A stretch of DNA of 64,000 nucleotides from Litoditis marina (GCA_964036275.1 OZ038439.1:5289912-5353911), one strand, 5' to 3'. Shown: positions 54,442 through 64,000, counted from the first letter of the stretch. Notes: generated from the sequence alone by a model not told the origin. Made by a program: numbers and translations.

Positions 54442-56937
54442 ATCTCCACTACAACTGAAATGACATCATCCCTAAAACCAACTTAGCCCTATATGATGTT
54501 TTGGAGACAAAACTGGTATATTTGAAATCGCCGTATTCTAATTAGTCAGAAACACTATCATTTGTTGTAATATGATTAAACATCTCCGAATTAATAAATC
54601 TCCACTACAACTGAAATGACATCATCCATAAAACCAACTTAGCCCTATATGATGTCTTGGAGACAAAACTGGTATATTTGAAATCGCCGTATTCTAATTA
54701 GTCAGAAACACTATCATTTGTTGTAATATGATTAAACATCTCCGAATTAATAAATCTCCACTACAACTGAAATGACATCATCCCTAAAACCAACTTAGCC
54801 CTATATAATGTTTTGGAGACAAAACTGGTATATTTGAAATCGTCGTATTCTAATTAGTCAGAAACACTATCATTTGTTGTATTATGATTAAACATCTCCG
54901 AATTAATAAATCTCCACTACAACTGAAATGACATCATCCCTAAAACCAACTTAGCCCTATATGATGTTTTGGAGACAAAACTGGTATATTTGAAATCGCC
55001 GTATTCTAATTAGTCAGAAACACTATCATTTGTTGTAATATGATTAAACATCTCCGAATTAATAAATCTCCACTACAACTGAAATGACATCATCCCTAAA
55101 ACTAACTTAGCCCTATATGATGTTTTGGAGACAAAACTGGTATATTTGAAATCGCCGTATTCTAATTAGTCAGAAACGCTATCATTTGTTGTAATATGAT
55201 TAAACATCTCCGAATTAATAAATCTTCACTACAACTGAAATGACATCATCCCTAAAACCAACTTAGCCCTATATGATGTTTTGGAGACAAAACTGGTATA
55301 TTTGAAATCGCCGTATTCTAATTAGTCAGAAACACTATCATTTGTTGTAATATGATCAAACATCTCCGAATTAATAACTCTCCACTACAACTGAAATGAC
55401 ATCATCCCTAAAACCAACTTAGCCCTATATGATGTTTTGGAGACAAAACTGGTATATTTGAAATCGCCGTATTCTAATTAGTCAGAAACACTATCATTTG
55501 TTGTAATATGATTAAACATCTCCGAATTAATAAATCTCCACTACAACTGAAATGACATCATCCCTAAAACCAACTTAGCCCTATATGATGTTTTGGAGAC
55601 AAAACTGGTATATTTGAAATCGCCGTATTCTAATTAGTCAGATACACTATCATTTGTTGTAATATGATTAAACATCTCCGAATTAATTAATCTCCACTAC
55701 AACTGAAATGACATCATCCCTAAAACTAACTTAGCCCTATATGATGTTTTGGAGACAAAACTGGTATATTTGAAATCGCCGTATTCTAATTAGTCAGAAA
55801 CACTATCATTTGTTGTAATATGATTAAACATCTCCGAATTAATAAATCTCCACTACAACTGAAATGACATCATCCCTAAAACCAACTTAGCCCTATATGA
55901 TGTTTTGGAGACAAAACTGGTATATTTGAAATCGCCGTATTCTAATTAGTCAGAAACACTATCATTTGTTGTAATATGATTAAACATCTCCGAATTAATA
56001 AATCTCCACTACAACTGAAATGACATCATCCCTAAAACCAACTTAGCCCTATATGATGTTTTGGAGACAAAACTGGTATATTTGAAATCGCCGTATTCTA
56101 ATTAGTCAGAAACACTATCATTTGTTGTAATATGATTAAACATCTCCGAATTAATAAATCTCCACTACAACTGAAATGACATCATCCCTAAAACCAACTT
56201 AGCCCTTTATGATGTTTTGGAGACAAAACTGGTATATTTGAAATCGCCGTATTCTATTTAGTCAGAAACACTATCATTTGTTGTAATATGATCAAACATC
56301 TCCGAATTAATAAATCTCCACTACAACTGAAATGACATCATCCCTAAAACCAACTTAGCCCTATATGATGTTTTGGAGACAAAACTGGTATATTTGAAAT
56401 CGCCGTATTCTAATTAGTCAGAAACACTATCATTTGTTGTAATATGATTAAACATCTCCGAATTAATAAATCTCCACTACAACTGAAATGACATCATCCC
56501 TAAAACCAACTTAGCCCTATATGATGTTTTGGAGACAAAACTGGTATATTTGAAATCGCCGTATTCTAATTAGTCAGAAACACTATCATTTGTTGTAATA
56601 TGATTAAACATCTCCGAATTAATAAATCTCCACTACAACTGAAATGACATCATCCCTAAAACCAACTTAGCCCTATATGATGTTTTGGAGACAAAACTGG
56701 TATATTTGAAATCGCCGTATTCTAATTAGTCAGATACACTATCATTTGTTGTAATATGATTAAACATCTCCGAATTAATAAATCTCCACTACAACTGAAA
56801 TGACATCATCCCTAAAACTAACTTAGCCCTATATGATGTTTTGGAGACAAAACTGGTATATTTGAAATCGCCGTATTCTAATTAGTCAGAAACACTATCA
56901 TTTGTTGTAATATGATTAAACATCTCCGAATTAATAA
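54442..56937 (+). repeat. 16-monomer unit E, copy 2 (2496 bp)
   Basis: Matches 51946-54441 at all checked markers. I found only two differences: GTATTATG at 54882 (normally GTAATATG) and AACGCTATC at 55178 (normally AACACTATC). That would make the copies about 99.9% identical. After 56937 the order breaks (CACCATCATT near 57207). A partial later version with AATCTTCAC and CTCTCC monomers recurs at 58180-58660. Confidence 0.88.
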
Positions 56938-58179
56938 ATCTCCACTACAACTGAAATGACATCATCCCTAAAACCAACTTAGCCCTATATGATGTTTTGG
57001 AGACAAAACTGGTATATTTGAAATCGCCGTATTCTAATTAGTCAGAAACACTATCATTTGTTGTAATATGATTAAACATCTCCGAATTAATAAATCTCCA
57101 CTACAACTGAAATGACATCATCCCTAAAACCAACTTAGCCCTATATGATGTTTTGGAGACAAAACTGGTATATTTGAAATCGCCGTATTCTAATTAGTCA
57201 GAAACACCATCATTTGTTGTAATATGATTAAACATCTCCGAATTAATAAATCTCCACTACAACTGAAATGACATCATCCCTAAAACCAACTTAGCCCTAT
57301 ATGATGTTTTGGAGACAAAACTGGTATATTTGAAATCGCCGTATTCTATTTAGTCAGAAACACTATCATTTGTTGTAATATGATCAAACATCTCCGAATT
57401 AATAAATCTCCACTACAACTGAAATGACATCATCCCTAAAACCAACTTAGCCCTATATGATGTTTTGGAGACAAAACTGGTATATTTGAAATCGCCGTAT
57501 TCTAATTAGTCAGAAACACTATCATTTGTTGTAATATGATTAAACATCTCCGAATTAATAAATCTCCACTACAACTGAAATGACATCATCCCTAAAACCA
57601 ACTTAGCCCTATATGATGTTTTGGAGACAAAACTGGTATATTTGAAATCGCCGTATTCTAATTAGTCAGAAACACTATCATTTGTTGTAATATGATTAAA
57701 CATCTCCGAATTAATAACTCTCCACTACAACTGAAATGACATCATCCCTAAAACCAACTTAGCCCTATATGATGTTTTGGAGACAAAACTGGTATATTTG
57801 AAATCGCCGTATTCTAATTAGTCAGAAACACTATCATTTGTTGTAATATGATTAAACATCTCCGAATTAATAAATCTCCACTACAACTGAAATGACATCA
57901 TCCCTAAAACCAACTTAGCCCTATATGATGTTTTGGAGACAAAACTGGTATATTTGAAATCGCCGTATTCTAATTAGTCAGAAACACTATCATTTGTTGT
58001 AATATGATTAAACATCTCCGAATTAATAAATCTCCACTACAACTGAAATGACATCATCCCTAAAACTAACTTAGCCCTATATGATGTTTTGGAGACAAAA
58101 CTGGTATATTTGAAATCGCCGTATTCTAATTAGTCAGAAACACTATCATTTGTTGTAATATGATTAAACATCTCCGAAT

Positions 58180-58803
58180 TAATAAATCTTCACTACAACT
58201 GAAATGACATCATCCCTAAAACCAACTTAGCCCTATATGATGTTTTGGAGACAAAACTGGTATATTTGAAATCGCCGTATTCTAATTAGTCAGAAACACT
58301 ATCATTTGTTGTAATATGATCAAACATCTCCGAATTAATAACTCTCCACTACAACTGAAATGACATCATCCCTAAAACCAACTTAGCCCTATATGATGTT
58401 TTGGAGACAAAACTGGTATATTTGAAATCGCCGTATTTTAATTAGTCAGAAACACTATCATTTGTTGTAATATGATTAAACATCTCCGAATTAATAAATC
58501 TTCACTACAACTGAAATGACATCATCCCTAAAACTAACTTAGCCCTATATGATGTTTTGGAGACAAAACTGGTATATTTGAAATCGCCGTATTCTAATTA
58601 GTCAGAAACACTATCATTTGTTGTAATATGATCAAACATCTCCGAATTAATAACTCTCCACTACAACTGAAATGACATCATCCCTAAAACCAACTTAGCC
58701 CTATATGATGTTTTGGAGACAAAACTGGTATATTTGAAATCGCCGTATTCTAATTAGTCAGAAACACTATCATTTGTTGTAATATGATTAAACATCTCCG
58801 AAT
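58180..58803 (+). repeat. Dimer duplication from unit E
   Basis: The pair AATCTTCAC monomer (with GATCAAAC) followed by a CTCTCC-start monomer, known from unit E, occurs here twice in a row at a 312-bp spacing (TT of the AATCTTCAC word at 58189 and 58501). The second AATCTTCAC monomer also has CTAACTT, and the intervening CTCTCC-start monomer has CGTATTTTAATT. This is a small local duplication after transfer of the pair. Confidence 0.8.
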
Positions 58804-60681
58804 TAATAAATCTCCACTACAACTGAAATGACATCATCCCTAAAACCAACTTAGCCCTATATGATGTTTTGGAGACAAAACTGGTATATTTGAAATCGCC
58901 GTATTCTAATTAGTCAGATACACTATCATTTGTTGTAATATGATTAAACATCTCCGAATTAATAAATCTCCACTACAACTGAAATGACATCATCCCTAAA
59001 ACTAACTTAGCCCTATATGATGTTTTGGAGACAAAACTGGTATATTTGAAATCGCCGTATTCTAATTAGTCAGAAACACTATCATTTGTTGTAATATGAT
59101 TAAACATCTCCGAATTAATAAATCTCCACTACAACTGAAATGACATCATCCCTAAAACCAACTTAGCCCTATATGATGTTTTGGAGACAAAACTGGTATA
59201 TTTGAAATCGCCGTATTCTAATTAGTCAGATACACTATCATTTGTTGTAATATGATTAAACATCTCCGAATTAATAAATCTCCACTACAACTGAAATGAC
59301 ATCATCCCTAAAACTAACTTAGCCCTATATGATGTTTTGGAGACAAAACTGGTATATTTGAAATCGCCGTATTCTAATTAGTCAGAAACACTATCATTTG
59401 TTGTAATATGATTAAACATCTCCGAATTAATAAATCTCCACTACAACTGAAATGACATCATCCCTAAAACCAACTTAGCCCTATATGATGTTTTGGAGAC
59501 AAAACTGGTATATTTGAAATCGCCGTATTCTAATTAGTCAGAAACACTATCATTTGTTGTAATATGATTAAACATCTCCGAATTAATAAATCTCCACTAC
59601 AACTGAAATGACATCATCCCTAAAACCAACTTAGCCCTATATGATGTTTTGGAGACAAAACTGGTATATTTGAAATCGCCGTATTCTAATTAGTCAGAAA
59701 CACTATCATTTGTTGTAATATGATTAAACATCTCCGAATTAATAAATCTCCACTACAACTGAAATGACATCATCCCTAAAACCAACTTAGCCCTATATGA
59801 TGTTTTGGAGACAAAACTGGTATATTTGAAATCGCCGTATTCTAATTAGTCAGAAACACTATCATTTGTTGTAATATGATTAAACATCTCCGAATTAATA
59901 ACTCTCCACTACAACTGAAATGACATCATCCCTAAAACCAACTTAGCCCTATATGATGTTTTGGAGACAAAACTGGTATATTTGAAATCGCCGTATTCTA
60001 ATTAGTCAGAAACACTATCATTTGTTGTAATATGATTAAACATCTCCGAATTAATAAATCTCCACTACAACTGAAATGACATCATCCCTAAAACCAACTT
60101 AGCCCTATATGATGTTTTGGAGACAAAACTGGTATATTTGAAATCGCCGTATTCTAATTAGTCAGAAACACTATCATTTGTTGTAATATGATTGAACATC
60201 TCCGAATTAATAAATCTCCACTACAACTGAAATGACATCATCCCTAAAACCAACTTAGCCCTATATGATGTTTTGGAGACAAAACTGGTATATTTGAAAT
60301 CGCCGTATTCTAATTAGTCAGAAACACTATCATTTGTTGTAATATGATTAAACATCTCCGAATTAATAAATCTCCACTACAACTGAAATGACATCATCCC
60401 TAAAACCAACTTAGCCCTATATGATGTTTTGGAGACAAAACTGGTATATTTGAAATCGCCGTATTCTAATTAGTCAGAAACACTATCATTTGTTGTAATA
60501 TGATTAAACATCTCCGAATTAATAAATCTCCACTACAACTGAAATGACATCATCCCTAAAACCAACTTAGCCCTATATGATGTTTTGGAGACAAAACTGG
60601 TATATTTGAAATCGCCGTATTCTATTTAGTCAGAAACACTATCATTTGTTGTAATATGATTAAACATCTCCGAATTAATAA

Positions 60682-60837
60682 ATCTCCACTACAACTGAAA
60701 TGACATCATCCCTAAAACCAACTTAGCCCTATATGATGTTTTGGAGACAAAACTGGTATATTTGAAATCGCCGTATTCTAATTAGTCAGAAACACTATCA
60801 TTTGTTGTAATATGATTAAACATCTCCGAATTAATAA
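60682..60837 (+). repeat. Representative consensus monomer
   Basis: This copy matches what I read as the right-hand consensus, so it is a convenient reference. Positions within it are: ATCTCC 1-6; TGACATCA 20-27; CTAAAACC 31-38; the stem-loop GTTTTG GAGA CAAAAC 57-72; ATCGCCG 86-92; the palindrome CTAATTAG 97-104; TTGTTG 121-126; a second ATCTCCG 141-147; and TAATAA 151-156. A-tracts and T-tracts of four lie at 33-36, 58-61 and 68-71, the last two about one helical turn apart, so modest intrinsic curvature is plausible. ATCTCC-like words occur three times per unit (1, 86-87 and 141), which could be a trace of an older internal duplication, but the rest of these segments does not align well. 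G+C is about 32%. Confidence 0.9.
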
Positions 60838-61248
60838 ATCTCCACTACAACTGAAATGACATCATCCCTAAAACCAACTTAGCCCTATATGATGTTTTGG
60901 AGACAAAACTGGTATATTTGAAATCGCCGTGTTCTAATTAGTCAGAAACACTATCATTTGTTGTAATATGATTAAACATCTCCGAATTAATAAATCTCCA
61001 CTACAACTGAAATGACATCATCCCTAAAACCAACTTAGCCCTATATGATGTTTTGGAGACAAAACTGGTACATTTGAAATCGCCGTATTCTAATTAGTCA
61101 GAAACACTATCATTTGTTGTAATATGATTAAACATCTCCGAATTAATAAATCTCCACTACAACTGAAATGACATCATCCCTAAAACCAACTTAGCCCTAT
61201 ATGATGTTTTGGAGACAAAACTGGTATATTTGAAATCGCCGTATTCTA

Positions 61249-61443
61249 TAGTCGCCATTTTCCCCATAAAGACAGCAGAGGGTTCAATTGATTGAGCGAT
61301 GCGGGGCGAGCGGTCGTTGATTATCTGCCAGCAGTTGAGAGAGTGAGCAGATCAATGATATGCAGACGAACTGGCCGCCCGCCAAACCCCATCCCATAGA
61401 AAATCGATGGTACGGTGTCCAGAACGGTTTGACAAATCCTATA
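61249..61443. other. 195-bp non-satellite interruption, possibly a short mobile element
   Basis: The only stretch in the window unrelated to the satellite. It interrupts the monomer that starts at 61150 after base 99, inside the CTAATTAG palindrome, and the satellite resumes with no base lost. TA occurs on both sides (61247-61248 before, 61442-61443 after), consistent with a 2-bp TA target duplication around a 193-bp insert. A slightly longer direct repeat, CTATA (61246-61250 and 61439-61443), is also present. Inner ends TAGTCGCC and TAGGATTT (reverse complement of the right end) share only TAG, so terminal inverted repeats are weak at best. There is no poly(A) or poly(T) tail. G+C is about 52%, with about 12 CpG, against 32% in the array. 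The longest ATG-initiated minus-strand frame, at 61284-61397 (37 codons), is too short to call a gene. It could be a MITE-like element, a gene or promoter fragment, or repair filler. I do not recognise it. Confidence 0.85.
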
Positions 61444-64000
61444 ATTAGTCAGAAACACTATCATTTGTTGTAATATGATTAAACATCTCCGAATTAATAA
61501 ATCTCCACTACAACTGAAATGACATCATCCCTAAAACCAACTTAGCCCTATATGATGTTTTGGAGACAAAACTGGTATATTTGAAATCGCCGTATTCTAA
61601 TTAGTCAGAAACACTATCATTTGTTGTAATATGATTAAACATCTCCGAATTAATAAATCTCCACTACAACTGAAATGACATCATCCCTAAAACCAACTTA
61701 GCCCTATATGATGTTTTGGAGACAAAACTGGTATATTTGAAATCGCCGTATTCTAATTAGTCAGAAACACTATCATTTGTTGTAATATGATTAAACATCT
61801 CCGAATTAATAAATCTCCACTACAACTGAAATGACATCATCCCTAAAACCAACTTAGCCCTATATAATGTTTTGGAGACAAAACTGGTATATTTGAAATT
61901 GTCGTATTCTAATTAGTCAGAAACACTATCATTTGTTGTAATATGATTAAACATCTCCGAATTAATAAATCTCCACTACAACTGAAATGACATCATCCCT
62001 AAAACCAACTTAGCCCTATATGATGTTTTGGAGACAAAACTGGTATATTTGAAATCGCCGTATTCTAATTATACAGAAACACTATCATTTGTTGTAATAT
62101 GATTAAACATCTCCGAATTAATAAATCTCCACTACAACTGAAATGACATCATCCCTAAAACCAACTTAGCCCTATATGATGTTTTGGAGACAAAACTGGT
62201 ATATTTGAAATCGCCGTATTCTAATTAGTCAGATACACTATCATTTGTTGTAATATGATTAAACATCTCCGAATTAATAAATCTCCACTACAACTGAAAT
62301 GACATCATCCCTAAAACTAACTTAGCCCTATATGATGTTTTGGAGACAAAACTGGTATATTTGAAATCGCCGTATTCTAATTAGTCAGAAACACTATCAT
62401 TTGTTGTAATATGATTAAACATCTCCGAATTAATAAATCTTCACTACAACTGAAATGACATCATCCCTAAAACCAACTTAGCCCTATATGATGTTTTGGA
62501 GACAAAACTGGTATATTTGAAATCGCCGTATTCTAATTAGTCAGAAACACTATCATTTGTTGTAATATGATCAAACATCTCCGAATTAATAACTCTCCAC
62601 TACAACTGAAATGACATCATCCCTAAAACCAACTTAGCCCTATATGATGTTCTGGAGACAAAACTGGTATATTTGAAATCGCCGTATTCTAATTAGTCAG
62701 AAACACTATCATTTGTTGTAATATGATTAAACATCTCCGAATTAATAAATCTCCACTACAACTGAAATGACATCATCCCTAAAATCAACTTAGCCCTATA
62801 TGATGTTTTGGAGACAAAACTGGTATATTTGAAATCGCCGTATTCTAATTAGTCAGAAACACTATCATTTGTTGTAATATGATTAAACATCTCCGAATTA
62901 ATAACTCTCCACTACAACTGAAATGACATCATCCCTAAAACCAACTTAGCCCTATATGATGTTTTGGAGACAAAACTGGTATATTTGAAATCGCCGTATT
63001 CTAATTAGTCAGAAACACTATCATTTGTTGTAATATGATTGAACATCTCCGAATTAATAAATCTCCACTACAACTGAAATGACATCATCCCTAAAACCAA
63101 CTTAGCCCTATATGATGTTTTGGAGACAAAACTGGTATATTTGAAATCGCCGTATTCTAATTAGTCAGAAACACTATCATTTGTTGTAATATGATTAAAC
63201 ATCTCCGAATTAATAAATCTCCACTACAACTGAAATGACATCATCCCTAAAACCAACTTAGCCCTATATGATGTTTTGGAGACAAAACTGGTATATTTGA
63301 AATCGCCGTATTCTAATTAGTCAGAAACACTATCATTTGTTGTAATATGATTAAACATCTCCGAATTAATGAATCTCCACTACAACTGAAATGACATCAT
63401 CCCTAAAACCAACTTAGCCCTATATGATGTTTTGGAGACAAAACTGGTATATTTGAAATCGCCGTATTCTAATTAGTCAGAAACACTATCATTTGTTGTA
63501 ATATGATTAAACATCTCCGAATTAATAAATCTCCACTACAACTGAAATGACATCATCCCTAAAACCAACTTAGCCCTATATGATGTTTTGGAGACAAAAC
63601 TGGTATATTTGAAATCGCCGTATTCTAATTAGTCAGAAACACTATCATTTGTTGTAATATGATCAAACATCTCCGAATTAATAACTCTCCACTACAACTG
63701 AAATGACATCATCCCTAAAACCAACTTAGCCCTATATGATGTTCTGGAGACAAAACTGGTATATTTGAAATCGCCGTATTCTAATTAGTCAGAAACACTA
63801 TCATTTGTTGTAATATGATTAAACATCTCCGAATTAATAAATCTCCACTACAACTGAAATGACATCATCCCTAAAATCAACTTAGCCCTATATGATGTTT
63901 TGGAGACAAAACTGGTATATTTGAAATCGCCGTATTCTAATTAGTCAGATACACTATCATTTGTTGTAATATGATTAAACATCTCCGAATTAATAAATCT
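61444..64000 (+). repeat. 156-bp satellite array, continuation
   Basis: The satellite resumes at the exact base where it stopped at 61248, completing the interrupted monomer. It continues with 16 more full monomers, starting at 61501, and runs off the window at 63997-64000. Monomer starts at 61150 and 61501 are 351 bp apart, which is 156 plus 195, so nothing was lost at the interruption. Nearly all monomers are the GGAGAC / TCGCC type of the right-hand region. Visible variants are an ATAATG plus TTGTCG copy near 61864-61906, a TATACAG copy near 62069, GATACAC copies near 62233 and 63948, and CTCTCC starts at 62593, 62905 and 63685. No gene is present. Confidence 0.98.
62437..63996 (+). repeat. 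Units repeated at 7-monomer spacing (1092 bp)
   Basis: A GATCAAAC monomer, then a CTCTCC-start monomer with GTTCTGGAGAC, then an AAAATCAAC monomer, occur at 62437-62904 and again at 63529-63996. The exact distance is 1092 bp (TCTGG at 62651 and 63743; AAAATC at 62781 and 63873). GTTCTGG is otherwise absent from the right-hand region, so these two are recent copies. The first monomer of the pair differs by AATCTTCAC versus AATCTCCAC. Confidence 0.85.

Larger units (their letters stand above)
1..61248 (+). repeat. 156-bp satellite array, main part
   Basis: About 392 complete head-to-tail copies of a 156-bp monomer, plus the first 99 bases of the interrupted one. Monomer starts can be followed at 1, 157, 313 and on to 61150, each beginning with ATCTCCACTAC or a close variant. 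All copies read in the same direction and I saw no inverted segment. The consensus has about 50 G+C in 156 bases. All six frames contain a stop, for example TAG at monomer positions 43-45 in plus frame 1, TGA in plus frames 2 and 3, and TAG or TAA in each minus frame. The stretch is therefore non-coding. It is typical of eukaryotic tandem satellite DNA, and the near-nucleosomal unit length is common in centromeric satellites. The monomer family itself is not one I recognise. Subregions are listed separately. Confidence 0.98.
49916..61248 (+). repeat. Homogeneous right-hand satellite region
   Basis: About 72 monomers, nearly all GGAGAC (position 65 G), TCGCC, CTAATTAG, AAACAC, ATTAAAC and CTCCGAATT. 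Most differ from the consensus at zero to two positions. The few recurrent variants are GATACAC, CTAACTT, AATCTTCAC, CTCTCC starts, CTATTTAG and ATGATCAAAC, and these mark multi-monomer units. A 158-bp monomer starts at 50384 (AATCCCTCC). TGATATCATC recurs at a 312-bp spacing (51341, 51653). Compared with 1-16 kb, the fall in diversity is obvious by eye and suggests the most recent amplification. Confidence 0.88.

Noticed and set aside
61284..61397. 37-codon minus-strand ORF in the insert
   Set aside because: Short, no recognisable domain, and other frames of the same GC-richer stretch are also open for similar lengths, so it is likely chance or a gene fragment.
61249..61443. tRNA-derived SINE with an internal B box (GGTTCAATTG at 61281-61290)
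   Set aside because: Only the first seven bases resemble GGTTCRA. The CC end is missing, there is no correctly spaced upstream A box, and no A-rich tail.
61249..61443. Complete terminal-inverted-repeat transposon
   Set aside because: The inner ends share only TAG when compared as inverted repeats, and 193 bp cannot encode a transposase. Kept only as a possible short non-autonomous element.
61246..61443. 5-bp target duplication CTATA
   Set aside because: It would need a pre-insertion site CTATAATTAG, two bases longer than the monomer and not seen elsewhere in the window. A 2-bp TA duplication explains the junctions without this.
1..64000. CRISPR array
   Set aside because: Units are directly contiguous 156-bp copies with no unique spacers between them.
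1..64000. Protein-coding repeats in the satellite, since 156 is a multiple of 3
   Set aside because: The consensus has a stop in all six frames, and these recur every 52 codons. Short ATG frames in the array are chance.
1..64000. CENP-B box in the monomer
   Set aside because: No TTCGNNNNANNCGGG-like word is present on either strand in the consensus; the nearest CG-containing words (TCGCCG, CTCCGAA) do not fit.
1..64000. Known plant centromere satellites of similar length (CentO 155 bp, CentC 156 bp)
   Set aside because: As far as I recall those sequences, only short A/T-rich words are shared; the length match alone is not evidence of relationship.
1..64000. Bacterial or plasmid sequence
   Set aside because: No genes, ribosome binding sites or operons in 64 kb, and a homogeneous satellite of this size points to a eukaryotic chromosome.
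1..64000. Telomere repeats, rDNA or histone repeats
   Set aside because: No short G-rich telomeric units, no rRNA-like conserved segments and no coding units within the 156-bp period.

Overview
The window is almost entirely one satellite DNA array. A 156-bp monomer is repeated head to tail, always in the same orientation, about 409 times. The array runs off both ends of the window. It is broken once, by a 195-bp unrelated sequence at 61249-61443. I found no protein gene, RNA gene, CRISPR array or recognisable full transposon. Every frame of the consensus monomer carries a stop. Because 156 is a multiple of 3, those stops recur every 52 codons, so the array cannot hold a long ORF. A homogeneous satellite of this scale indicates a eukaryotic chromosome, in a centromeric, pericentromeric, subtelomeric or other heterochromatic block. 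I cannot name the species: the monomer does not match any satellite I can recall. It differs from the plant centromere repeats CentO and CentC, which have similar lengths.

Monomer: about 32% G+C. Taking position 1 as the first base of the window, it contains a 6-bp stem with a four-base loop (57-72), an 8-bp palindrome CTAATTAG (97-104), and a wider 7-bp inverted repeat (22-28 with 52-58). Its length is strictly kept: outside one degenerate segment only about ten monomers are not 156 bp, and several of those are copies of each other. Base substitutions define subfamilies. Useful positions are 34 (A/G), 38 (C/T), 45 (G/C), 60 (T/C), 65 (A/G), 75 (G/C), 88-93, 101 (T/C), 111 (A/C), 136 (T/C) and 147 (G/T).

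Layout: (1) 1-7642 is a mixed older-looking array with three copies of a long higher-order unit, an island of right-hand-type monomers (4211-4990) and a degenerate, indel-rich segment (5459-6239). (2) 7643-14035 is a distinct subfamily (TATCCGG, GTACATCTG and TTACCCC variants) with tandem 8-monomer and other multi-monomer duplications. (3) 14036-16219 is transitional. (4) From 16220 the TCGCC type dominates. 16220-49915 is a patchwork of dimer, trimer, pentamer and 16-19-monomer higher-order units built from a few monomer types. (5) 49916-64000 is nearly uniform, with GGAGAC and TCGCC in almost every monomer, and includes a 2496-bp 16-monomer unit tandemly duplicated with only two differences seen by eye. 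The 195-bp interruption lies in this youngest-looking part.

Taken together, the window records satellite turnover: unequal crossing-over or amplification of blocks of 2 to 19 monomers, occasional long-distance transfer, and increasing homogeneity from left to right. Any role in centromere function or transcription is inference. Comparisons were made by eye, so copy identities are approximate unless specific differences are listed.
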